Positions 1 through 5,130 of a stretch of 5,130 bases of DNA are shown piece after piece. Both the position numbers and the translations under genes were made by a program. Within the stretch, counting starts at the first letter, position 1. The number at the start of each line of letters is the position of its first letter. Source of the DNA: an uncultured Eubacteriales bacterium (lineage in GTDB: Bacteria; Bacillota; Clostridia; Oscillospirales; Acutalibacteraceae); NCBI GenBank assembly GCA_900320235.1, contig ONRO01000052.1, positions 1 through 5,130 of the forward strand, in the 5' to 3' direction. The notes beneath the pieces were generated by a model, which saw only the letters and a list, made by a program, of their open reading frames with translations, was not told where the DNA came from and searched no databases.

Positions 1-75
1 AAAATATTAGTACCGCGGGAGTGCAACAGTACTTTTCTATCAGAGCGCAGTGTATACGGAGCGATAGCGCGTCGC

Positions 76-110
76 GACACCGGCGGCACGCCGGTCACGC
101 TGCCGGCGTC
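76..110. repeat. GC-rich imperfect inverted repeat upstream of the pheST promoter
   Basis: Bases 76-87 (GACACCGGCGGC) can pair with 99-110 (GCTGCCGGCGTC) around an 11-nt loop, with one A-C mismatch and one G-U wobble. A competing perfect 6-bp hairpin is possible inside it, CCGGCG at 80-85 with CGCCGG at 89-94. No T-run follows, so it is not a standard intrinsic terminator. The whole stretch from about 43 to 120 is clearly richer in G+C than the genes downstream. It could be a dispersed intergenic repeat or the tail of an upstream transcription unit. Frame 1 is open from base 1 to a TAA at 145-147, but it resembles no family I know and runs into the promoter, so I do not call a gene. Confidence 0.5.
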
Positions 111-129
111 ACCTGCCGGAGAATGGGAC

Positions 130-158
130 TTGAAAAATAGGGAATAATGTGTTAGAAT
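130..158 (+). promoter_or_regulatory. Sigma-A type promoter for the T-box leader and pheST
   Basis: A -35 box TTGAAA (130-135) and a -10 box TAGAAT (153-158) are separated by 17 nt. TGTG at 148-151 just before the -10 box gives the TRTGn extended -10 form common in Gram-positive bacteria. Transcription should start near 165, immediately before the first conserved T-box sequences, which supports the assignment. The same TGTGTTA-AAT arrangement recurs at the ireB promoter. The position is seen in the sequence; the start site is inferred. Confidence 0.8.
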
Positions 159-164
159 TGGTTT

Positions 165-418
165 AAACGTAATGACGAAGGAAGTAGCCGATATTTTCCC
201 TTCTGACAGAGATGTCCGTACCTGGCTGAAATACGGACGAAGGACGACCGGTGAAGTTCCCTTCCGAACGGCACAGCTGAACATTTTTTTCAGTAGGTTG
301 TGACGGCAGACACCGTTAGAGTCAGCTTGAGAGTCTGCAACTTATGCAGAAATCAGGGTGGTACCGCGGAACAGAGTTTTCGTCCCTGTACAGTCTATGG
401 CTGTGCAGGGACTTTTTT
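165..418 (+). promoter_or_regulatory. Phenylalanine T-box riboswitch (tRNA-Phe-sensing leader)
   Basis: The leader RNA senses uncharged tRNA-Phe and controls read-through into pheST. Stem I: CGT (168-170) pairs with ACG (268-270), then a kink-turn-like GA motif, then GAAGG (177-181) with CCTTC (260-264). The specifier loop has AGTA (183-186) facing GAA (253-255) and the specifier codon TTC (257-259), which reads UUC for Phe. The distal arm is TCCGTA/TACGGA, preceded by an AGAGA-like bulge. Stem III is TCTGC (334-338) with GCAGA (346-350). The T-box core spans 351-369. Its TGGT (359-362) matches an acceptor end ACCA, in keeping with discriminator A73 of tRNA-Phe. The antiterminator pairs CAGGG (354-358) with CCCTG (384-388), which competes with the terminator. 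A second TTC at 262-264 lies inside the basal stem and is less likely to be the specifier. The class is certain from the core; exact stem limits were drawn by hand. Confidence 0.95.
382..418 (+). terminator. T-box regulated intrinsic terminator
   Basis: Bases 382-393 pair with 401-412 over 12 bp (one T-G wobble at 389/405) around a 7-nt loop, followed by six T residues (413-418). The 5' arm shares CCCTG (384-388) with the antiterminator, so the two folds exclude each other. When charged tRNA-Phe predominates, the terminator forms and transcription should stop before pheS. Confidence 0.93.
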
Positions 419-500
419 ATGCGCTGCGGCAAACGGAAGGGTTGTACCTGCCTTCACGCAAAGACCGGGAATAAGATACTTTAAGGAAAAAGGAAAAAGT

Positions 501-668
501 ATGTACAGTATGACCGGAAAAACTCAGGGAAATGCAGAAATTTGTTTTTTCACAGTGCGGCAGACTGTTTATGCGGAGCTTCCGGATATTCAGAATATGA
601 TCGGTACGGCGTTTTCCTGGCAAACTTTAAAGAGTGTATATTATATGCTTCTAAAATTAACACTTTAA
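501..668 (+). pseudogene. Possible small ORF (55 codons) in the pheST leader, perhaps a GNAT N-terminal remnant
   Basis: An ATG at 501 is preceded by a purine-rich AGGAAAAAG (492-500), a weak to moderate ribosome binding site. The frame ends with TAA at 666-668, 15 nt before the pheS start and almost touching the pheS Shine-Dalgarno. The 55-residue product has no signal peptide, cysteine cluster or strong membrane segment. Residues around 17-40 (FFTVRQTVYAELPDIQNMIG) read like the beta1-alpha1 opening of a GNAT acetyltransferase, but the rest of such a domain is absent. From memory, a GNAT gene accompanies pheS/pheT in some Firmicutes, for example streptococci, so a decayed operon member is plausible. 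Alternatives are a short expressed peptide affecting pheS translation, or a chance ORF. It is not unusually rich in Phe codons (three), so it does not look like an attenuation peptide. Confidence 0.3.
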
Positions 669-669
669 C

Positions 670-675
670 GGAGGT
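670..675 (+). promoter_or_regulatory. Ribosome binding site that fixes the GTG start of pheS
   Basis: GGAGGT lies 8 nt before the GTG at 684. The nearest ATG, at 688, is out of frame with pheS and opens only six codons before a stop. The next in-frame ATG falls well inside the conserved N-terminal coiled coil. The spacing therefore supports GTG as the true start. Confidence 0.85.
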
Positions 676-683
676 ATCAGAAA

Positions 684-1736
684 GTGGATGACAAAATTTT
701 ACGATTAAAGGAAGAAATCGAAAAGGAACTTTCGGGAACTTCTGATCTGTCCTCACTGGATCAGCTCAGAGTATCCTATCTTGGCAAAAAGGGAAGTATC
801 ACTTCTCTTCTCAAGGGAATGAAAGAGCTTGCTGCGGATCAGAAAAAAGCTTTCGGCGCAGATGTGAACAAGCTCAAGGAATTTGCCATGACAAAGATCG
901 AGGAAAGAACTGAGGAACTTAAAAAGAAACAGACCGAGCTTGAGATCGCTGCAATGCCGCAGTTCGATATTTCTGCACCGGCTGAAAATGATATGGGCTC
1001 CTATCACCCGATCACCCTTGTACAAAGACAGTGCGAAACAATATTCAAATCAATGGGCTTCACAGTCGAAGATTATCCTGAGGTTGTAACAGACTATGAA
1101 TGCTTTGAGGCTGTAAATATCCCTAAGCATCACCCGGCAAGAGATATGCAGGATACTTATTATCTTGAAAACGGTCAGCTTCTTAAATCACAGACTTCTG
1201 CTGCACAGAATGCGATACTCAGAAAATACGGCCCTGCCCTCAGGGAAAACGGTGTTCCGATAAAGGCGATCTTCCCGGGAAGATGCTTCCGCAATGAGGC
1301 AACAGATGCCTGCCATGAAAACACCTTCTTCCAGATGGAAGGTATGATGGTCGATAAGAACATTTCAATCTCAAACCTTATCTACTTTATGAAAACAATG
1401 CTTTCAGAGGTATTCAGAAAGGATATCAGGGTTCGTCTGCGTCCGGGCTTTTTCCCGTTTGTCGAGCCGGGCTTTGAGCTTGATATAAGCTGTCTTATCT
1501 GCGGCGGCGAGGGCTGTCCGTCATGTAAGCACAGCGGCTGGCTTGAGCTTTGTCCCTGCGGTATGATACACCCGAATGTTCTCAGAGAGGGCGGTATCGA
1601 TCCTGAGGAATACACAGGCTTTGCGTTCGGACTTGGTCTTACAAGACTTGCAATGATGAAATACGGTATCAAGGATATCAGAGACCTCAACAGCGGCAGC
1701 CTGAAATCTTTGTCGCAGTTTACGGACGATGAATAA
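684..1736 (+). CDS. pheS: Phenylalanyl-tRNA synthetase alpha subunit
   Basis: This is the catalytic chain of cytoplasmic PheRS, an alpha2-beta2 class II synthetase that activates Phe with ATP and charges tRNA-Phe. It has 350 residues, the normal length. Residues 1-90 form the tRNA-binding coiled-coil region. The class II core follows: motif 1 region with NIPKHHPARDMQDTYYL (145-161), motif 2 with GRCFRNEATDACHE (199-212) and FFQMEG (215-220), and motif 3 with GFAFGLGLTRLAMMKYGI (312-329). Phe-pocket residues F257, F259 and A314 match those of the Thermus enzyme. C270, C273, C278 and C281, with C290 and C292, form the CxxC insertion seen in many clostridial PheS proteins. Oddities: SQTS (169-172) replaces the usual THTS, phenylalanine replaces histidine in FHQxEG, and T320 replaces the usual Glu before the motif 3 Arg. 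The start is GTG with a strong SD. It is cotranscribed with pheT and controlled by the T-box. Confidence 0.97.
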   Translation: MDDKILRLKEEIEKELSGTSDLSSLDQLRVSYLGKKGSITSLLKGMKELAADQKKAFGADVNKLKEFAMTKIEERTEELKKKQTELEIAAMPQFDISAPAENDMGSYHPITLVQRQCETIFKSMGFTVEDYPEVVTDYECFEAVNIPKHHPARDMQDTYYLENGQLLKSQTSAAQNAILRKYGPALRENGVPIKAIFPGRCFRNEATDACHENTFFQMEGMMVDKNISISNLIYFMKTMLSEVFRKDIRVRLRPGFFPFVEPGFELDISCLICGGEGCPSCKHSGWLELCPCGMIHPNVLREGGIDPEEYTGFAFGLGLTRLAMMKYGIKDIRDLNSGSLKSLSQFTDDE

Positions 1737-1751
1737 AGGAGGAACGGGAAT

Positions 1752-4124
1752 ATGTTTTTATCAATGAATTGGATCTGCGATTTCGTTGATCTTGAGGGTC
1801 TTGACAAGGTAGACCTTATACACAGATTTTCTCTCTCTACTGCAGAGGTGGAAAATGAGATCTTTTTCAAAGGATCAGATATCAGCGGAATAGTTGTCGC
1901 TGAAATAAAATCAGTTGAGCCTCATCCGGAGTCAAAAAAGCTCCATCTTCTCAAGGTAGATGCCGGTGACGGAGAGCTGACAGATGTAGTATGCGGTGCG
2001 CCGAACGTAAGAGTCGGAATGAAAACGGCTTTTGCAAAGCTTGGCGCAAAAATAGGAGATATCACCATAGCTCCGAGAAAGCTTGCAGGATATACTTCAA
2101 ACGGTATGTGCTGCGGCGAATCTGAAATAGGTCTTTCAGATGACAATTCCGGTATTATGGAGATAACAGACGATATCCCCTGCGGTACTGATATCAAAAC
2201 CGTATATGATGTTGATGATATCATATTTGAGGTTGATAATAAGTCACTGACAAACCGTCCCGACCTGTGGGGCCATTACGGTATCGCAAGAGAATTTGCA
2301 GCCCTTGCAGGCAGACCGCTCAAGGCTCTTGAAACTGACGATCTGACTGTATATGACGGACTTCCGTCTGTTGATCTGAAGGTCGAGGATCATTTCTGCA
2401 AGCGTTACAGCAGTATCAAGGTAGAAAATATCAGCAGGACAGTAAGCCCTGTGAATATCCGAATAAGACTTTTTTACTGCGGAATGAGAGCAATCAATTT
2501 CCTTGCAGACCTTACAAACTATCTTATGCTTGAAATGGGTCAGCCAATGCACGCGTTTGATGCAAGAATGGTACAAAAGATCAGGGTAAAGCGCTTTGCA
2601 GAGCCTTTTAAATTCACCACTCTCGACGGTACAGAGAGAAATATCGACGAAAACACCCTGATGATCTGCAACGGTGATACACCTGTTGCCATAGCAGGTA
2701 TCATGGGCGGACTTGACAGTGAGATCAGGGAAGATACAGCAACACTTGCGCTTGAATCAGCAAACTTTGATGCAGCCTGCATCCGTAAGTCTACCGTAAG
2801 ACTTTCGCACAGAACAGATGCTTCAATGAGATATGAAAAGAGCCTTGATCCTGAAATGACAGTTCCTGCAATCGGACGTTTCCTTTGTCTGCTCAAGAAG
2901 TATGACAGCGGAGTAAAGGTTGTTTCATCACTCACGGATGAATATGTGGAGAAGTTCCCGCCTGTGACACTTGAATTCGATCAGGCATTCGTTGACAGAT
3001 ATACAGGCATTGATATCGACGGAGAAACCATTGTAAATACCCTAAACGGACTCGGCTTCAGAGCAGTCAGAAACGGCGATGATTTTACAGTTGATGTTCC
3101 CTCATGGCGTGTTACTAAGGATGTAACAATGAAGGCTGATATTATCGAGGAAATCACAAGAATATACGGCTATGATAATTTTGAAGTGAATACAGCTCTT
3201 TCACCTCTTTATCCGATCAGAGCAGAGATTGTAAAGACGGACGAGGAAAAGATAAAGGATCTTCTTGTAAAGCGTTTCAGTCTGCATGAGGTACATTCCT
3301 ATGTATGGGCATATAATGATGAGCAGAAAGCTCTAGGTATTCCTGTTGAGGAAAATATCCGCCTTGCAAATGCTACGAACCCCAATATTGAAACACTCAG
3401 AAATTCAATGATCCCGACTCAGCTTTGTCAGGTCAGAACAAATATCGGCTATGCAAATAAGTTCGGTATATTCGAGATCGGCAGAGTAGTAAACGGTGTT
3501 GATGAAAATAATCTCTGCATTGAGAACAAGATGCTCGGCATAACACTTTACAGCAAGGGAATCCATATCAAAGAGAGCTATTTCCGTCTGAGGGATATTC
3601 TTGCAGCAATCGCACTTGATGTCAAGCACAGTAATCTTGAATTTGTAAAGTCAGAGCCTGAAAAGAGCTATATCCATCCTGTTAATTACAACAGGGTCGT
3701 TCTTGACGGTGTTGATATAGGCTATATCGGAATGACACACCCGACTGTATCGAAGAATATTGACAAGAAGGGTAATGTGGTATTTGCTGAAATTGATATA
3801 AATAAGTTTTCATCAGTTCCTGCAAAGGCAATCGAATACGTTGAGCCGTCAAGATATCCGTCAATGGAATATGATCTCAGCCTTGACATTCCGCAGGGAG
3901 TTATGTTCAGCGATCTCAGAGCAAGCTGGAAGGATGCCGGAACAGAGCTTCTCAGAAATGTCAGCGTTATCGATACCTATGATACAGATGATGTACACAG
4001 AATAACAGTACGCTTTGAATTCGGCTCAAACGAAAGAACGCTTTCTTCCAATGAGGTACAGGAGATCGTTGACAGGATCACAGAAAACCTTGCAAAAACA
4101 GGCGTTACAATTAAAGCACAGTAA
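1752..4124 (+). CDS. pheT: Phenylalanyl-tRNA synthetase beta subunit
   Basis: This is the non-catalytic chain of PheRS; it binds tRNA-Phe and hydrolyses mischarged Tyr-tRNA-Phe. It has 790 residues, typical for the bacterial long form. In order: N-terminal B1 part (1-40); EMAP/Myf-like OB fold (about 41-150, with VEPHPESKKLHLLKVD at 55-70); B3/B4 editing domain (about 210-390); B5 domain (about 403-475, ending in KADIIEEITRIYGYD); a degenerate synthetase-like core (about 485-685); and an FDX-ACB anticodon-binding domain (about 698-790). Editing-site residues look intact: H267 in GQPMHAFD, the GIMGG turn (316-320), E335 in LESA, and T355/A357 in TDAS. The tryptophan usual after SP in this domain is missing (SPVNIRIRL, 232-240). 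AGGAGG (1737-1742) directly follows the pheS stop and sits 9 nt before the ATG, so the pair is translationally close. The terminator at 4134 ends the operon. Confidence 0.97.
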   Translation: MFLSMNWICDFVDLEGLDKVDLIHRFSLSTAEVENEIFFKGSDISGIVVAEIKSVEPHPESKKLHLLKVDAGDGELTDVVCGAPNVRVGMKTAFAKLGAKIGDITIAPRKLAGYTSNGMCCGESEIGLSDDNSGIMEITDDIPCGTDIKTVYDVDDIIFEVDNKSLTNRPDLWGHYGIAREFAALAGRPLKALETDDLTVYDGLPSVDLKVEDHFCKRYSSIKVENISRTVSPVNIRIRLFYCGMRAINFLADLTNYLMLEMGQPMHAFDARMVQKIRVKRFAEPFKFTTLDGTERNIDENTLMICNGDTPVAIAGIMGGLDSEIREDTATLALESANFDAACIRKSTVRLSHRTDASMRYEKSLDPEMTVPAIGRFLCLLKKYDSGVKVVSSLTDEYVEKFPPVTLEFDQAFVDRYTGIDIDGETIVNTLNGLGFRAVRNGDDFTVDVPSWRVTKDVTMKADIIEEITRIYGYDNFEVNTALSPLYPIRAEIVKTDEEKIKDLLVKRFSLHEVHSYVWAYNDEQKALGIPVEENIRLANATNPNIETLRNSMIPTQLCQVRTNIGYANKFGIFEIGRVVNGVDENNLCIENKMLGITLYSKGIHIKESYFRLRDILAAIALDVKHSNLEFVKSEPEKSYIHPVNYNRVVLDGVDIGYIGMTHPTVSKNIDKKGNVVFAEIDINKFSSVPAKAIEYVEPSRYPSMEYDLSLDIPQGVMFSDLRASWKDAGTELLRNVSVIDTYDTDDVHRITVRFEFGSNERTLSSNEVQEIVDRITENLAKTGVTIKAQ

Positions 4125-4133
4125 TATTATCAG

Positions 4134-4168
4134 GCTGTCCCGTTGTATAATAACGGGGCAGCTTTTTT
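4134..4168 (+). terminator. Intrinsic terminator of the pheST operon
   Basis: Bases 4134-4144 pair with 4152-4162 over 11 bp (one T-G wobble) around a 7-nt loop, and six T residues follow (4163-4168). It begins 10 nt after the pheT stop codon, so the operon ends with pheT. Confidence 0.93.
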
Positions 4169-4170
4169 CC

Positions 4171-4425
4171 GGAAAAGTCCGTGAATGATGATTCGGAATA
4201 TGTTATTTGATTACAGAGATGATAAATCAGGAAAAGGCTGATCTGTTCAGAACCGGCTCGGGTGTGAGTGTAAAGATACAAAAACAGGTTGTAAAGTTTA
4301 TGATATCAGTAAAAGACTTTTTTCACAGGCAGACAAAAATACCCGTTAATGGGGCGGTGAATGTAAAAAAAGCAGTGAATCAAGGTGGAAATGGATGGAA
4401 TATCAATATTTTTTATAAAAATCTA
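4171..4425. other. Intergenic stretch with no recognisable feature
   Basis: Between the pheT terminator and the ireB promoter I see no RNA gene, no strong hairpin and no convincing promoter. A 74-codon frame runs from a TTG at 4207 to 4431, but it has no ribosome binding site, no family resemblance, and runs into the ireB -35 box. The composition is A-rich. An unrecognised small RNA or degenerate gene cannot be excluded. Confidence 0.55.
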
Positions 4426-4454
4426 TTGTAATTATAGAAAATATGTGTTAAAAT
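4426..4454 (+). promoter_or_regulatory. Sigma-A type promoter for ireB
   Basis: A -35 box TTGTAA (4426-4431) is followed after 17 nt by the -10 box TAAAAT (4449-4454), preceded by an extended element TGTG (4444-4447). The predicted start near 4461 leaves a very short leader before the ribosome binding site GGAGG (4470-4474). The -10 region matches the pheST promoter at 11 of 12 positions (ATGTGTTA-AAT). Confidence 0.8.
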
Positions 4455-4482
4455 AAGCTATGAAATTCCGGAGGTGGTATAG

Positions 4483-4740
4483 ATGCGTAAGGACGTAACA
4501 GATAAGACCATAATTTTTTCTTTGTCAGATAATAGTGACGAATCTGTCAAGGCTATACTGACAACAGTTTATAATGCTCTCGCACAGAAGGGCTATAATC
4601 CGATCAATCAGCTTGTTGGTTATATTCTGTCAGAGGATCCGACGTATATCACCACGCATAATAATGCACGCAGCCTAATAAGCAGGATCGACAGGGATGA
4701 CCTTCTTGAGATATTGCTCAAGAATTATCTCGGTATTTAA
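4483..4740 (+). CDS. ireB: IreB family regulatory phosphoprotein (UPF0297/DUF965)
   Basis: The 85-residue cytoplasmic protein belongs to the IreB/YrzL family, usually 80-90 residues. Diagnostic stretches are KGYNPINQLVGYILSEDPTY (35-54) and ARSLISRIDRDDLLE (62-76). In Enterococcus faecalis, IreB is a substrate of the PASTA kinase IreK and acts negatively on intrinsic cephalosporin resistance. The two phosphorylated N-terminal threonines there lie in a TDET-like motif. Here T6 and T9 in TDKT keep that spacing, so phospho-control is plausible, though the kinase is not in this window. GGAGG (4470-4474) lies 8 nt before the ATG. The gene has its own promoter and terminator and so appears monocistronic, whereas in many Firmicutes it precedes ruvX (yrrK). 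Family membership is firm; the physiological role in this organism is inferred. Confidence 0.93.
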   Translation: MRKDVTDKTIIFSLSDNSDESVKAILTTVYNALAQKGYNPINQLVGYILSEDPTYITTHNNARSLISRIDRDDLLEILLKNYLGI

Positions 4741-4752
4741 TTATGCTTTGGT

Positions 4753-4778
4753 GCGGCGGAGCTTTCCGCCGCTTTTTT
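4753..4778 (+). terminator. Intrinsic terminator after ireB
   Basis: GCGGCGGA (4753-4760) pairs perfectly with TCCGCCGC (4765-4772) around a 4-nt GCTT loop, followed by six T residues. It starts 12 nt after the ireB stop codon and is among the strongest hairpins in the window. Confidence 0.94.
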
Positions 4779-4814
4779 GCATAGTCGTGTAATTTGAATG
4801 GGGAGGTAATACCA

Positions 4815-5130
4815 ATGGCAGAAAACAAAAACGCATTTTTTATGTATAAGGGAAAGCCGCTGGTAAGAAGTGGTGATCTGCTCTATTTCGGAGATATGAG
4901 AGATAATTATGTCGTAAGAATGCAGATCAAATCAAAAAAACAGCTCGCACCTGTAAACGAAAAAACTGACGATGGAAAAAGTATCAAGGATCTTATGATG
5001 GCGGATAAGGTATTTGTTCAGCTTGTGAACACTGATATCAATGTCAGCCCTCAGAAGGCTATCGTAAAAACAAGCGAGCTTCCGAGTCTGTTTGACGCTA
5101 TCGACACCGGAGATGTCTGGCTTCAGCAGG
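4815..5130 (+). CDS. Conserved hypothetical protein, 3' end beyond the window (partial)
   Basis: An ATG at 4815 with GGGAGGT (4801-4807) at good spacing opens a frame of at least 105 codons that is still open at the window edge. I cannot assign a function. There is no signal peptide or membrane segment; the visible part looks like a soluble, mostly beta-strand protein. Notable stretches are FFMYKGKPLVRSGDLLYFGD (8-27), YVVRMQI (32-38), ADKVFVQLVNTD (63-74) and a C-terminal ELPSLFDAIDTGDVWLQQ (88-105). The opening and the ADKV-VQL-TD pattern resemble, from memory, an uncharacterised small protein family widespread in Oscillospiraceae and related Clostridia. In that comparison, residues about 41-59 look like an extra hydrophilic insertion. 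It lies 37 nt after the ireB terminator with no clear promoter in between, so it may depend on read-through. Confidence 0.85.
   Translation, partial: MAENKNAFFMYKGKPLVRSGDLLYFGDMRDNYVVRMQIKSKKQLAPVNEKTDDGKSIKDLMMADKVFVQLVNTDINVSPQKAIVKTSELPSLFDAIDTGDVWLQQ

Noticed and set aside
1..147. Open frame 1 from the window edge to TAA at 145
   Set aside because: It is short, GC-rich sequence that is open in another frame too, contains the hairpin and the -35 box, and resembles no known family.
425..460. Two-part hairpin (TGCG/CGCA with GAAGG/CCTTC) after the T-box terminator
   Set aside because: Short helices, a large internal loop and no T-run; too weak to call as a regulatory element without covariation.
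612..644. Possible internal promoter before pheS (TATATT near 637)
   Set aside because: No acceptable -35 box at the right spacing; only AT-rich similarity to a -10 box.
300..668. A 122-codon open frame starting with TTG at 300 across the T-box
   Set aside because: Its first two thirds translate the T-box core and terminator, which are RNA structures. Only the part from the ATG at 501 has any ribosome binding signal.
688..708. Six-codon ORF (MTKFYD) overlapping the pheS start
   Set aside because: The ATG is 12 nt from the Shine-Dalgarno, out of frame with pheS and very short; most likely chance.
1382..1870. 162-codon antisense frame over the pheS/pheT junction, and other antisense frames within pheS and pheT
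   Set aside because: They lie opposite well-conserved coding sequence, lack ribosome binding sites and are shadows of codon bias.
4207..4431. 74-codon frame from a TTG between pheT and ireB
   Set aside because: No ribosome binding site, biased low-complexity product, no family resemblance, and it runs into the ireB promoter.

Overview
The window looks like a Firmicutes chromosome of the Ruminococcus/Oscillospiraceae kind. The evidence is a class I-type T-box leader, strong GGAGG ribosome binding sites, AT-leaning extended -10 promoters, PheS with a CxxC...CxxC insertion, and an IreB (UPF0297) gene. Genus-level placement is inference from the look of the proteins; no search was run. Every convincing gene is on the + strand.

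Positions 1-120 are GC-rich intergenic DNA with a compact imperfect hairpin and no convincing gene. A strong promoter (-35 at 130, extended -10 at 153) starts a phenylalanine T-box leader (about 165-418). The leader has a UUC specifier codon, a stem III, an antiterminator core with the tRNA-acceptor-binding TGGT, and a 12-bp intrinsic terminator. About 265 nt of leader follow the terminator. They hold a possible 55-codon small ORF (501-668) that may be the stump of a GNAT acetyltransferase gene.

Next comes the pheS-pheT operon (684-1736 and 1752-4124), encoding the alpha and beta chains of phenylalanyl-tRNA synthetase. The two genes are 15 nt apart and the operon ends in a clear terminator (4134-4168). 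Uncharged tRNA-Phe should bind the T-box, favour the antiterminator and switch the operon on, giving product-linked feedback. PheS departs from the usual bacterial consensus in its substrate-binding motifs (SQTS for THTS, FFQMEG for FHQxEG), while the PheT editing site looks intact.

After about 255 nt with no visible feature, a second extended -10 promoter drives ireB (4483-4740), which encodes a small phospho-regulated protein of the IreK kinase pathway. It is followed at once by its own terminator, so it appears monocistronic rather than part of the common ireB-ruvX cluster. The window ends inside a conserved-looking but uncharacterised gene (from 4815) with a good ribosome binding site and no evident promoter of its own.

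I see no mobile element, CRISPR array, tRNA or rRNA gene, and no clear novel system. The most interesting points are the divergent PheS motifs, the leader small ORF, and the uncharacterised last gene.
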